A DNA stretch of 64,000 nt from Polytrichum commune (GCA_950295325.1 OX485805.1:42618758-42682757); one strand, 5' to 3'. Counted from the stretch's first letter, positions 22,029 to 34,794 are shown. Program-made: numbers and translations. The notes: a model not told the origin generated them from the letters alone.

Positions 22029-25000
22029 TCATGCTCGGACATCCTTCCCAAAACCACCCTTCATCCAAGGTGACTGAACTTTGGGGCCACCGTCCCCAAG
22101 CAGCAAGTCTTCTGCTCCACTCTCAATTAAGTCGAGGGGCTCGAGCATAGTTTCCTCCTTCATCACCTAATTCCACCAAATATGACACAAACTTAGAGGC
22201 AGTTAAAATGGTAGATAGGTCTTGGATGCTAAATTTTCCAACTAGCCCACGTCTCCTATGATATGAAACACATGATTAGTACAAGATGGTTGGCCGAATT
22301 CAACTCCACATCCAAATCGAGGCCATAGCCACTTCCTCATAACTTTTGGAGCCCATATAAATTTCTTATTCACTATCAAAGTAAAGATTCTAGTACTCAG
22401 TAAATGGTTATATAGGTCTCCCCAATTATGGTGACTTTTGACCTAGAGTGGTTATCATTTTTGAGTGCACAGTCCAATCTGTTTTGTACACAAATTAGGC
22501 ACATCTATGTTAGCTGCTGACATATGTTAAAACCAATATCCACGAGGGTATACATTCGCAAGTATGTACTTAAGTTTGAACCTGAGGGCCACTTTCACTA
22601 GAGGGCCAAGAGCATCCCACTGCACTTTCCACTAGAGCTTGAGGATCTACGGGACCAGGGAAGTTTAAATGGATGATAATAAACCTCTGTGAGTCCTGCA
22701 TGGACTGCAATAAATAATGTTTCAAGGCCTACAGGATTCTCCAGTTAGACTCACTTCGAAGAGGTGGGTCTAACACATAACTGGGAGTCCGTGACACTTC
22801 AAAATCTCACAACTCTTAATTTAAAAGAATTTATTCCATAGAAGGGCCCACATAATTAAGATCACATATGTTTTTACACCCAAAATTCAAATTCAAATTT
22901 CCATGGGACGGCCTTCGGATGATTTTCAAGGTCCCTCACAATTTTGTAGTTGCCATCCTTGGCCATAAGTGCGAAGTGTGGCCCTAAGACCATTCTCTAA
23001 TAGCCCGCCCACACCTGCTGGTGGGAGGGCTAGTCGCAGGCTCCCACCAGCAGGGGGCCACTTTTCAACGAACTTTTCCCACCGGCTGCGACTGGGCGCA
23101 ACCAACGCGCCCATCGCCCGTTCACTGTCACAATCGACGAGAGTTAACTTGTATTTCTTTTGGACTATTAGCGGCGAGTGAATTACGATTGAGGCAAACC
23201 GGCAATTAGTTACAAAAGTACGGACGATTTTGAGAAATAACCGGTGGAAGTTCAAGACTGCAAGAAAATTACCCAATCATGTTAGAGGAATTTATAGAAT
23301 ATACCCCAACTGAATATAGGAAAACCGGAGGATGTCAACATGTAACTGGTTGGCCCGAATTATCTTGTTTGTTTTTGACAATGAAACAAACTTGGTTCAT
23401 TTTTCCTAAAATGAAGTGACATTTTTAAACTAAAAGTATATCTCAACTACTACTAAATATTTTATTTTAGTATCATATGGTATTTTATGTCACATGTGGT
23501 AACTTTTTTTATTGACACTTCATATGAATAAGTTTAGTGCAAATATCACCACCACAAGCTACTTTTGGTTCATCCACCTTTGGTATCTTCTGCATCCTAA
23601 AATTCATATTAAGAAATGTCGTCATGGATGATTGAAATTTGGATGAACATTCACCTAAGAAGTGACATTAATTGCAACAATGTAAACCTATAATGTCTAA
23701 TTTCCTTTTTTAGAAGTTCAAGACTCCAGGAAAATTACCGAGCATGTTAGAGGTTTTTATAGAATATACCTTGATTTATCCCAGGAAAACCGGAGGATGT
23801 CAACGTGTAATCGATTGGACTTGCAAACAATAGGGTCTCAATCGATTATGCCCAAAAATCTCCCCGATCACTGGGTCCGAAGGATTTCACGTTTTTCTCA
23901 AGTTTTACTAGTCAGAGTGGGCAAAGAAAGTTTCGCGAAGGTTCCTGGGGCAAAAAAAAATTTCGCGAGAGAGTGTAGACGCCCACACCTACTGGTGGCA
24001 GCGAACGGGCGAACTCCGTTCACTGCTGCCCACCACCAGTAGGTGTGGGCAGGGTATAAATCAAGAACAACATGACTTTCTTGAGCATTGTAAGAAATTA
24101 AGATAAAATTTTAAAACTAAACATTAAAAAAATATCTGCATTTCTATTCTAATGCACCTAAAGCGATGGTTAGAAAAATGACCTGATTATTTACAGGAGG
24201 AATGTCCTCAATCTTCTGCTGACTTTCCTTGACGGATACAATTGAGTAGAGTCCCATTCCCAGCACTGCGACTAAAATGCCACATATATTGCGCCAACTG
24301 AAGGGGTTCTTGAGCAGAATATATCCGAATGCCAATACCAGGCACGTCTTCAGGTGGCCAAGCACTTGATACGTCACTGCCGATGTTTTCCCAATGACTA
24401 AAAACGTGCTGAAGTTGACCGAAACAGATATCAAACATGACAGTGTAATAAAAAACTGCCAGCCCAACAAGTCATCGTATCAGAATTGCTCAAAACTATC
24501 CTAACATTCAAGAGCACGACATGTTTCTCAGTGCAATTACAAGATACACCACAGGCTAAAACAACAAAAACAAAACATCTACTTGACTCTAATCTCATCA
24601 AATGATATGATGCTTTTAATTGTGAGTACCTATGACAAAAATTATCCACTTTGAAACCATAGTAGTCAGTAGATACCTGACATAAAGCATCTGCAAATTC
24701 CAGATCACATGAGGACCTTTGACATGCCAAAGTAGTCAAAGATTCTCACTTGGACTCCTCAAAGAAACATGGTGAGATAACTCTGGGTTGAAGAATATGA
24801 ACTGACATAAGCATGTAGAAACCTTTGAACATGTCAAGGGGGCAATGAAAAGTGACTTACCACAACATAAGGAGTGTAGGGAAAGTCCAACACATTCCGA
24901 CGTGTCAAGGCAGCATCCAGAAAAGGACCTGTTATAAACAATGTGGCAGCCTGGAATGGACAAGATTGGTATAGAAGCTGTGTAGATGTCACTTTGTACC

Positions 25001-27964
25001 TCTTCTGAATGGTGTTAGTCATCTAGAATATCTCAAGTTAAGAGAACAACACTCAGATACGAGGTTAAAAATAATAAAAACGTACCAGCCTTGCATCTTA
25101 AAGGATGAAATAGGAGAAAGCACAGTTCATTCTTCTGACCCGAACACCATCTTGCGTTACAATCAAGTATGAGAGACTTCACTCTCAACTTGACTGTTTT
25201 GTAAGTAGGAAATAATTTCCAATATGTAGAAATGTGATTCCTATTAACTAGCTGAATATTATATGACAACCATCTTTACTTGCAGAGCATTTATAGAACC
25301 ATTCTCAATATGTCGACATGGAAGGATACAATCTGTGCTACACATGTGGTCACGATGGCTAAGCAGGAAATCACAGAACCCAAAAGATTGAGCTGCAAAT
25401 CTGTGACTGTCGCAATGCCCACCCCAGATAGCAGCAGCAGAATGGCCAACTGGATCCTTTGGCTGCAGATCCACAACCACCAGGGACAATTAGTGCAAAT
25501 ACATGCAATCAGATGGTATTATATAGAATCCCTAAGAAGGTCTTGGCAGGAATGCAAACTTCAACGCATACTTTTGCAAAGATGAAAATTTGATACCAAA
25601 AGGTCTCTCCTCCCCTTCTTCACCAAAGAGTCCATCCTAGCATCTTTACCAAAATGGGCTTCCTGGAGACCTCTTCCAGACATACAAAGCAATTCTGCAC
25701 AATAAACACTTTTGGGCTAAACAGATCAGAATAATAAATGGAGATAAACAAGTACTTGTCTAATGGGCAAGGTCTCAGTTGTCCTAATGTGACATACCTG
25801 AAGCGCTTTCCAAAAAACAAAGTTTCCAGAAGAACTGTGCAAGGGATGATTGCAAGCTTTGTCATCTGCAAGGTGGTCACAGTTCCAATCAATCATCTGC
25901 TTCCAAACTCCAAAGCGACATAAAAGAAGATATCCTCAGATACACAACAACAAAATTTGCTAAAAATGTGGTTAGATAAGCAGTGTGGTTGCAAAGGAGG
26001 CTCCAAGGACGTCACCTGATAGAAGCCAACAGAATTAAAACCCAGGCTTAAATTCAGTAAGCCTATTGAGATGCCATTCAGGACAGCAAAGCTAACAACT
26101 ACATGTGTGTCAAATGGCTTGTGCTCAAAGAATCTGAGCCACCGCGCAACATGAAGCGAACAGTAGGTCACCAATAGATGCCAGCTTGTTAATGTCGTGG
26201 CTGCACCACAGAACAGATTATAAATTCCCACGACATTGTCAAAGAACAAATCAGACGAGATTGAGCCATGGCAAGAACCAAACTTAAATGTCTGAATGGT
26301 GTAACTTAAGCATCCCTTTTCTGGCACATGCAACCATGACAACAAAATCGCTTTCACATGCACTTCTAAGCAAATTGACTGCATAGAAAACACACTTGTA
26401 CACAAATGTATCAGTAGGAAGGCAGTTGAGTTTCATATTCTGATCCAATTTCAATGCATGGTTTGTAGAGCTTACAAAAGCCCTAACAAAACCCTCATTG
26501 ACCATCCCAAAAAGTGACGGATCTTCCAGTTTTCTGTTGATTTCTTTGATTACCCACAAACCTCAACTACAAGATGCCTTTAATGACAATCATAGGTTCC
26601 ATGCATTCTCAAGTGATGTTCAAAGCCCCATTGTCTTCATGTCCAAACCTTGCACCCTCGTTATGAAATTTATGCATCTAGAAAAGGTCGTAACGTAGTT
26701 CCCCCAGTACAATTGGCAGTTAAGCCATCTCCGGCTAAATTGCAATAATTACAAGTAATGGAACAACGACAAGTGTTGATGAGTATAAACAAGTGAAAGA
26801 CATCTCTCTTCTAGAACGAAAATACTTTGTTTGAGGGACTGCTGATTGGCATTCATGTACATGGCCATGTCCCTGGATAGGTATACAAGTAGCTTCCCAA
26901 TTTCTATCAGTTATCATTGCAAACGGAAGTTTCGTAACCTTCTTCATTGCATTCTTAAGCCTGTGTAAAGACGGTTTTTTTCTATAATTCTAGCTTCAAG
27001 AATAAATCCAAGGATCAAGGTCCTTGATTACGTGTATGACGCCAAGCGTAGTCAAGTGGTTTGAAGCTCTTATTAATCGGCACCTCACTATTACCTATTT
27101 CTCTTCGGACAAAGCCTTCTCCCATCTACCAAGATTCAACTTGAAGACCATACCATGTAGAATCTCACCGAGTGTAAATATACTCTCCAAGATGCTTATC
27201 TATGGAGCACACCCACTACACCACTTGAGAATACTATGTTTCATCCCAAGGAAACAAATGCACCTTGAATTCTATGCAATGCCCTATACCTTATCCTGCT
27301 CACAAAGCTCCCCATGGCTGTATTCCATGGAGGGCTTGTGGAAATGTTTGGGCAGGGTAGAACTTCAACCGAATTGATCAGACAGACTAGATCGAAAAGA
27401 AGAGGCGCCCCACTTAACCATATGATCTACAGAATCCCAGATCGAACAGAAGTTCGATAACCTTCGTCATAGCATTTTTAAGCATGTGTAAGGACGTTTT
27501 CTTTCTATAATGCTAGCTTCAAGAATGAATCCAAGAATCAAGGTCCTTGAATACGGGCATGAATGCCAAGCAAGAACTTAAGTTTAGTCACTCGGACAGA
27601 GTATATCGAAAAGAAGAAGCGCCTCACTTAACCATGTGATTTGCAGAAATTCCAATAGCACCAAAGAACTGGTGCTTACAAGAGAGTCGGTAACTTCCTT
27701 TGACGCAAGAAACCTCTCTCTTTCTCTCTCTCTCGCTCTCTCTCTTCTCTCTTTGCCAAACTATTCCGGCAATGTGGAAAGATCCTGAGCACCACCCAAA
27801 GAAAGAAAGAAAGAAAGAATGGATTTGCAAGCATGGCCCTAACCAAAACAGAATCCGAGAGTGCTGATGAGCGCCTTGTTGCAGATGACGATGGCTACGG
27901 ACGAGATGACCGACAATCCCAGAGCCCCAGCTGTCCCGAGATTCAATCCTCCTCTCTCTGTCAT
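22029..27964 (-). CDS. UXT: UDP-xylose-type nucleotide-sugar transporter (UXT clade), 7 exons, 359 aa
   Basis: Golgi membrane antiporter of the drug/metabolite transporter superfamily (NST-KT group) that imports UDP-sugar, probably UDP-xylose, for xylan and xyloglucan synthesis. Exons: 27964-27844, 26200-26016, 25865-25798, 25462-25330, 25022-24861, 24455-24183, 22166-22029; total 1080 nt in one frame. Family signatures: VAIVICNKALISTLGF (residues 23-38), TTLTSWHLLVTYCSLHVA, NGISIGLLNLSLGFNSVGFY, the KT region MTKLAIIPCTVLLETLF (103-119), GVGIATVTDLQLNLLGS, MTNTIQK, then NFSTFLVIGKTSAVTYQVLG and HLKTCLVLAFGY. About ten hydrophobic segments alternate with short loops. The last exon (MKEETMLEPLDLIESGAEDL..) is a cytosolic acidic tail like that of relatives. 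Without the last splice the frame ends at TAG 24144, adding an odd hydrophobic VIFLTIALGALE. Exon 6's donor (GTCATT) is weak. Substrate choice within UXT/URGT relatives is inferred from sequence pattern. Confidence 0.92.
22209..22520 (+). repeat. Dispersed repeat R in UXT intron 6
   Basis: GTAGATAGGTCTTGGATGCT through CACAAATTAGG; colinear with 33128-33482 and with the two halves of 19525-20210. Confidence 0.55.
22586..22984. mobile_element. Family A TIR element in UXT intron 6 (short, diverged)
   Basis: Ends GGGCCACTTTCAC and GCGAAGTGTGGCCC, bordered by TGA (22583-22585) and TAA (22985-22987). Internal text such as GACGGCCTTCGGATGATTTT resembles the copy at 60677-61278. It is 399 bp and non-coding. 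Confidence 0.5.
23006..24051. mobile_element. Element with hairpin at each end, in UXT intron 6
   Basis: The left end GCCCACACCTGCTGGTGGGA is followed after a few bases by its own inverse (CTCCCACCAGCAGG, ending about 23054). The right end has the mirror arrangement: GCCCACACCTACTGGTGG at 23981 and CCACCAGTAGGTGTGGGC ending at 24051. The outermost arms also form inverted repeats with each other. Inside are two copies of TTTATAGAATATACC..AAAACCGGAGGATGTCAA (about 23290-23345 and 23755-23805) and a degraded family C-like stretch. No transposase is seen. Confidence 0.55.
26955..27655. repeat. Internal duplication in UXT intron 1
   Basis: CTTCAAGAATAAATCCAAGG near 26995 recurs as CTTCAAGAATGAATCCAAGA near 27518. 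TCGAAAAGAAGAGGCGCC near 27391 recurs as TCGAAAAGAAGAAGCGCC near 27608. Shared AACCTTCGTCATAGC-type text joins them. A CT-dinucleotide tract (27712-27752) follows. It is intronic and non-coding. Confidence 0.6.
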
Positions 27965-28084
27965 TGCTCCTGCTGCAACTCCAACTCCAACACCAAAACT
28001 CTTTCAAAAACTCCCAAGATTCCCTTCAAACAGAGTTCCCTAAACACCGCATCATGTTGCACTTCACCATGTTCCATACATTGA

Positions 28085-28965
28085 GGCCGCTCAGTTTTTC
28101 AGATTCCCAGCAAGTTATGATGTCCCTAAACCCCCCCAAGATGTCCCTGCAACTAAATCCCTCAAATGCTGTCAGCCCTCCAGATTTCAGCCGGCAAGCT
28201 TTGTCTGTAAACCCAACAGGATTGTCTCAGAACCTCAAATGCTGTCCAGATTTCAGATTCCGGCAGAGAAATGGCCGGCAAGCTCTATCTTGGAAGCCAC
28301 CAAGATGATCCAATGCTCCCGGTAAGTACTCCAAATTTCAGATTCCCAGCAGCTACGTTATCTCTAAACCCCCCCCCCCCCCCCCCCAAGATGTCTCTGC
28401 AACTAAAAACCTCAATGCGACCAGCCTTTCAGATTTCAGCCAGAAAGCCCTGTCTCTTAACTCAACAGGGTTATGTCAGGGGCTCAAAACCTCAAATGCT
28501 ATCTAGATTTCAGATTCCAGCAAAGGAATGGCCTGCAAGGTACGTCTTGAAACCCACCAAGACGATCCAATGCTGAATGTACTCCAGATTTCAGATTGCC
28601 AGAAATCTATTTCTCTAAACTCCCCCACCCTAGGTGTCCCTGCACGAAAAATCTCAAATGCGGCCAGTCCTCCAGATTTCAGCCAGCAAGCTCGGTTTCT
28701 TAACCCAACAGGGTTAGGTCGGAAACTAAAAACCTCAAATGCTGTCCAGATTTCAGATTCCGGCAAAGAAATGGCCAGCAATCGATGTCTTGAAACCCAC
28801 CAACATGATCCAATGCCAAATGTATGTGCTCCGGATTCTCAGCCAGCTATGTCTCTAAACCCCCCAACACCCCTCCCCAAGAAGTCCCTGAAAGTAAAAA
28901 CCTCAAATGCGGCCTGTCTCATAACCCACCAGGATTATCTCTGGAACTAAAAACCTCAAATGCTT
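28085..28965. repeat. About four tandem units of about 247 bp upstream of UXT
   Basis: CAGATTCCCAGCAAGTTATG near 28098, CAGATTCCCAGCAGCTACGT near 28340, CAGATTGCCAGAAATC near 28590 and GGATTCTCAGCCAGCTATG near 28833 mark successive units. All share ACCTCAAATGC, CCAGATTTCAGATTCC and AACCCACCAAGATGATCC. The period is not a multiple of three, so plus-strand frames (for example 28528-28950) shift between units. Degenerate pieces continue to about 29220. A C19 tract (28369-28387) sits in unit 2. Confidence 0.75.
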
Positions 28966-29224
28966 CAGGAACAAAACCAAAAGTCCAGATTTCAGATTCC
29001 AGGAAGCTCTCTGTCTTGAAACCACCAAGATGTCCTAAGCTTAGGAAATCACAACCTCGAAATGCATGCAGTGCACCAGATTTCAAATCCCCAGCACCCT
29101 CCGAATCTCTACCGTTGATCCCAACCAAGATGTTCCAGAACCATGAAAACCTTCAAACCTCGAAATGCTGCTACAAAGCTCAAATTCCCCACAAATCTGT
29201 GGGCCTCCGGAGCCTGAGTTAACC

Positions 29225-30650
29225 CAAGATGCTGATGAGCCTGGAACTACCCACAAGCAGGTTAAACCCGAAAAGGCTACCGGACTCTCAAGACTCCCAG
29301 CCTTGTGTTGTAGAGTATGCAAGCACGTGTTACTCACTAACTTCGCATTTGTGCAGCATGTGGGAGAAGCTTGAAGTTAAGGTGATGATGATGTTGTTAT
29401 TGTTGTTGTTTATTCAACTTCTCCTTTAGTTAAGTTACTATGCCCAACTTGTTGAAGACGTGAGTCGTGTGAGTCCGCTTGTTTCTTCGTGACAGGTGGG
29501 ACTCCACACCCTAAAAGCAATTCATCCATCGCCGTAGCAAGCGTCAGTCCCTCTTCTTATGTAGATGGAATGTAGATAAGTAGGTAAGCTAACTTGCTTA
29601 GTCAATCATGCATATCACTAATCCAAATGGACTTCAAAAATAGGTTAAATTAGCCAAAGGGTTGGTTTAAGCAATCATGTTTAGATGAAAACGAGGAATT
29701 TATCATATACAAGCGTACTTCTCATTCATTCAAGATGAAAGCTATGAAACAACATGCATCTCGGAGGTTGTTTTTTTTTTTTAAGTTGATTTGACACTTG
29801 ACTCAGCTTCACAGACCCTAAGTTAGTGATCTCGGGGGTCATTTGAGATGATTTGCCAACAAACCTAAAGGGGGTAAAGTTTTTATGCTGGAGGGGTGAG
29901 AAGTACACTCGTATACAACAATTCCCTTTGTTTGAGTTTGTTCACCTCTTTGAGTTGGCTCCTACCATTGTTATCCAAGATAAGAATTCAATTCATTATA
30001 TTATAGCATTCATGTTATTCTTTTTAGATGAATTGATCCCGGCATAAGCATCAAAGGCCCCACATTAGTCTAGTTAGACCCAATTGAGATGAATCAAACC
30101 CACATTAAACCTATGGGGGGGTAGGTGTTTATTGGATCCTCTTTACCTAGGTAGAAGTGGTGGGCCTAGATCAAATAGGTAGGCATCTAGCCATGGCCTC
30201 ATTTAAGCACCCTCTACCTTTAGTTAATGGGCTTTTATATATCCTCAAAAAAATTAGTGGAACTCCTACTATTCATATCATCATCTAGTTAGTTATTTAG
30301 TTAGAATATCTCCACACGTGGCCATTACGGATCACAAGTGGACCACTTTAGCCTCTTATTGTCAATTAGACAATACATGTTGACAAAAATTGGTTTTAGG
30401 TAATTCTAGACTTTCAAATAGTCCATAATTATGTATGCATTGTGTGATAACAAACACAACACACAATGCAAGCACACAGTCATCTAATCATAAATGCATA
30501 GTATACATCCAATACAAGCCACGTATGATGCACAACCACAAAGTTGTGAAAAGAAGTCACAATGTTGAGGGGATTTAGAGAATGATGTCAAACACCGGTT
30601 TTGTCATAAATTGACTAGAATATCCGGAATTACCTAATTACTAGTTCAAA
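29225..30650. other. Intergenic, nothing recognised
   Basis: Contains TGTTGTTATTG-type simple sequence near 29390-29410 and AT-rich DNA. No gene, RNA or element could be supported. Confidence 0.45.
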
Positions 30651-30651
30651 G

Positions 30652-31007
30652 TACACTAAATATTGTATTTAATGTACTTAGTGTCACTAACTCTAATTGG
30701 CTAGCTCTATACTAATTGTAAACCGCCCGTGTAGTGTCACCAACCTTACATTATATGTTGATACTTGTTACAAAAAAATTGGGCATTTATAGATTTACAA
30801 TGTTGCAAAACATTGTCACTTACTAAGAAATTTATCATTTGGATTTCAACCATCCGTGACAATGTTTCATTACATAAATGGCAGTTGGATGAACTAAAGG
30901 TAAGTTGGGATGACAATACTTGTAAACTTAATCATAATAAGTTCTATCATAAAAATTATCACAATGACATAAAACACCATATGACACTAAATACATTATT
31001 TAGTGTA
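30652..31007. mobile_element. MITE-like element, family C, copy 2
   Basis: The left end TACACTAAATATTGTATTTA and the right end, read inward, TACACTAAATAATGTATTTA are near-identical inverted repeats. GTGTCA lies just inside each, as in the copy at 9443-9797. It is 356 bp and non-coding. The TA at each border would be the target duplication. Confidence 0.7.
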
Positions 31008-31009
31008 GT

Positions 31010-33127
31010 TGTGCATGTGCTCTTGCAACATTTTTAAGGCAAGATGTCATGTTTTCTTTTTGATCGTCACGTTGAAATGAAGATGACGAGTGGTCGATGT
31101 TTTAGCATAGTCGAGTTAATGAGCTCCACCGACTAGCATGGAGTATAAAGTGAGGCCAGTTGTTGAGCACATTTGTCAACTTAGAGACATTGGATAGTTG
31201 GTGAGTGTGGCCACTAAGGGGTTGATCACACCAGGCATTTTTGGCACCATCCGTCAGCATATGCAGTTGTAATAATGTGAAAAATGGTGGGCCAACATCT
31301 ATTTATGTACATAATCTCCAACAATTTCACAATTGGAATCGGATCAAAAGTTTGGTGTGATCAAAGCATGAGGGCAGTGTCACGCTTAGACTAACAGCTT
31401 GGGGGCTCCAAACCTTGGCCCATTAATTTTTCTCTTACTCATGCCCAAAGAACATGTTGGTTGAATAGATGTTATGCCAACCATCGTTGTAATATAGGTG
31501 ATATCTATTAATTTAACTCCGAATGGCAAACTTCCAACTCCTCTATTAGAAAATCAACATTCATTTCTCACTTGTTCATTACATGTAAGAGACCTTAAAA
31601 CTATTCATCTATCACCAAAGCCTACAACTTGAGCCCCTCCAAGATGTCAAAATGGGCAAATGGAATGTAGATAAGTTAAGCTTCCATTCCTTGCAACTTT
31701 AGTGAAGCTCCTATTGTTTCCACAACATTATTTAGTTAGTTAGTTAGAGCATCCCCACACGTTGCCACTATAGACACCTCTAACCTCATGCCACCAATAA
31801 GTAGTTTTCCATGCATTCTCACCATCATCAAATTAGAGATGTTTTCTCTCCTTTAGACTCTACCACCCCTTCAAATATGCAACTCATAGAAGGCAAAATT
31901 TAAACTTTGATGTAAGGAAATCGTCAATCATCATCTCACAACATGCACCAAATAAACTATTAGCTTCAACTTTTCAATGTAAAGATTCGTGTAGTGTAAT
32001 AATTCACTTTTGATCATGGGACCCATAACTTGAAAGTGCCACTTTACCCCCGACCATTGACACAACTTCATGCAACATGGGTCAAATAGATGACCAAAAC
32101 AATTGACCAAGGCTATCGTAAGTAGAATAGGTAACACTAATAACTACTTGTGGACCCTACCACTACCATACATCCAAGAACCTTACATGATACAAATTGA
32201 ATTTGGTCCCGTGAAGTCCTCGGCTCCATTTTAAACATACCATTTGTTGGTTGCATCTTCTTGTTGCATTGGCCCATTGGACATGTCGATGGACAAGCCT
32301 TGTGGACCTCTAAGTGTCTCCATCGCACAAACACATCCTTGAGTATACATCCATGTCTCTATACGATTCAATAAAATGTGTCAACCAACACTAGGAGACA
32401 ACTTGTATGTTTCAACCATCCGTTGTAACTTGTCCGCTACAATCCACAGCAAGAAAATGCATAAATGAATCATTTTAGTTGTCAAGAGGAGGTTTTTGTT
32501 TGCAAATTTGGGAAAATTGACAAATAAAAACCTTGAGTTGACAACCAAAGTGATTTGTTTATGCATTTTCTTGCCATGACTTTGCAATAGACAAGTTGCA
32601 GTGGTTGGATGGAATGGACAAGCTTTCTCCTAGTGCAATGTCAATTTGTGCCAGTCGATAAGCCCAACAACCTAAATATATGAATATACTTATTATTGGA
32701 GATGCACTACCAACATATGAGTCCCAAGCAATCGTCCTATGTCAGTGAAAAAACGATGCAAAATTTGCAAAATTTCCAATGACACCGGATAAGTTGCAAG
32801 TAATGCAAGTCAATTGTCCAAGGCGCACACACTTGTAGTGATGTCACAATTTACAAGCAACTTATTATATGACATGCTTTTAATTTTCCATGTGAATTAC
32901 TGGACTGTTTGATTATATTTTAGCTAGTGGACTACGGAGTCAAGAGGAGTAGAAATTTGCAAGAACATTATGCTCATCTTTCGCCCTCAACAACTTAACT
33001 TGTGGGCCTCCAATGCACAACCACGTGTTCGAGTCTATAGCCTTCTTTAAGGAATGCTATCTTAAGGTGGAATGTTTTATTAGTAATTGGATTGACGTGC
33101 AAGGCTATTAAACTTGCATTCCTTCAC
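31010..33127. other. AT-rich interval, nothing recognised
   Basis: I found no coding family, RNA gene or defined element ends. An inverted pair of GCATTTTCTTGC-like phrases near 32450 and 32565 (GCAAGAAAATGCATAAATGA against TTATGCATTTTCTTGC) suggests a small hairpin element at about 32450-32580. Confidence 0.4.
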
Positions 33128-33482
33128 ACCAAGGTAGATGGGTCTTAAGTGGTTATGTTTTTTTGCCAACCGACTTCTCCTAGGATATGAAACATGCGAT
33201 TAGTACAAGATGGTTAGCATTTCAAATCGCAAGTCATAACCACTTTCTTGTAAGTTGGGTAGCTCATTTGAATATTTACTTATCGTCAAAGCGATAGTTC
33301 CCATGTTGATTAGATGGCCATATAACACCTCCCCCCCCCCCATAATATGTTGACTGTTGAACTTAGATTGATTATCATATTTTGAACATGTAGTGCATTT
33401 GTTTGTTAACACATGTCTTTTTGATATCCATTCACACCTAACCACATACCACTCTAATATAGGTATCCAATAAGAGGAGTAA
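33128..33482 (+). repeat. Dispersed repeat R, copy 5
   Basis: AAGGTAGATGGGTCTTAAGT through ACCACTCTAATATAGGTATC. It contains a C11 tract at 33331-33341. Confidence 0.6.
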
Positions 33483-34249
33483 CCAAGCTAAGGATATCTA
33501 CCGTACAATGTACAAATAAAACTCTTGGCATTGGCAAGGGTGGTGCAAAGCATGAAACATTTTGGCCTCCCAAGTCCACACAAATCACATGCAAAGTGAT
33601 TGGTTGTACTTCTAAGTAGGTACAAGAAGGGTTGGATGGTATTAAGATGAGTACATCAAAGTTCCCTCATGCAATGAATCAAAGAAATGGACCAAAATGG
33701 ACATGGCCAAAGGAAGGGGAAGCAACCCATACGTGGATATCAATGGCAATGAAATCCACCCGTCCCTCATCCAATCTACATGGAACAACCTCATGTCACT
33801 TAGGGCTCACTTCACATGGGGTCCCAAGTCCCAAGTGCCACTCATGTTAGCAAGGCCCAACATGGGGGCAAACTCCCAATGTTTGAGCATGAAGAAACCA
33901 TAAAAAATTGGTTTTATATTCATTAACGTCGCATATAGATCTATGTTCGGGGAAAACCGACGGCTAGTTCATTATCAACCGATGGATTTCCCCTCATGGC
34001 CGGTCCAAATTTCCAACCATCGGATGGCAATCCGACTGTAATTTCAATCCTCCGGCAATTAGCTGATGGACCAGAAAATGTCCCGGAAATGTAGCCGATT
34101 CTTCTTGTGAGTTACTGGATTTCAGCCGAAAGCATCCATAGTGCTATTTGTCTGGGGCATCTGATGATGCACTTGAGGAAGTACCCTAAACCTTAAACTT
34201 TTTGAATTATGCAACCTTTCCATGACCAAATCCAATTGCTTCTATGAAG

Positions 34250-34330
34250 AATTGGGGGACCCTTGGCCTTCAAGTGGTGAAGGCATTGCTAGGTTCAATT
34301 CCTGCCAAGGATATTAACTCTTCAAATTTA
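34250..34330 (+). mobile_element. SINE-like pol III promoter head
   Basis: TGGCCTTCAAGTGGTGAAGG (A box-like) is followed 8 bp later by GGTTCAATTCC (B box, 34292-34302). This is the internal promoter pattern of a tRNA-derived SINE. The spacing is shorter than in a true tRNA, there is no cloverleaf, and no clear 3' tail was found. Confidence 0.35.
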
Positions 34331-34794
34331 AAGTTTTGAACATGCCTTTCTTTTCACTTATTCAAGATTTTGTACTAAGAAATGATTTCTAATAACTTTT
34401 CATACATTTTTAAACAATTAGTGCCGATATGAATTCCATTTAATCGGATATTGGCCGATGAAAATATGAAAATATAGGCAATTGGCCGATTGATTTTACA
34501 AAAGACCGGTTCTTGCCAATGTAAATTGGAAAAAAATCCGACCCTTTGGAGCAACTACCGGCAATTAGCCACTAAGGCTTCAAAAACTTCATGAACTCTG
34601 ATATAGATTACATTTATGCAATAAATTTATTGGGACTTGTGTTGCGAGTGGGGTCTAGCTTTTTGCTCGATTTATCTCTCAACACAAGCCCCGAGTCTAG
34701 CCTCCAAATTTTTTTGTCAATGTAGGTATTCATGGCATAATTGGGACTTGGGACCCGTGTGGAGTAGTAAGCCCAACCATTATTCTCTCAACAG

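Noticed and set aside
24144-24182. TAG at 24144 as the end of UXT
   Set aside because: It gives a hydrophobic tail unlike relatives. A better acidic C-terminal exon in the right phase lies at 22166-22029. Kept only as a possible read-through form.
28528-28950. 140-codon plus-strand ORF upstream of UXT as a gene
   Set aside because: It spans units of a 247-bp repeat whose frames do not match between units; no known family.
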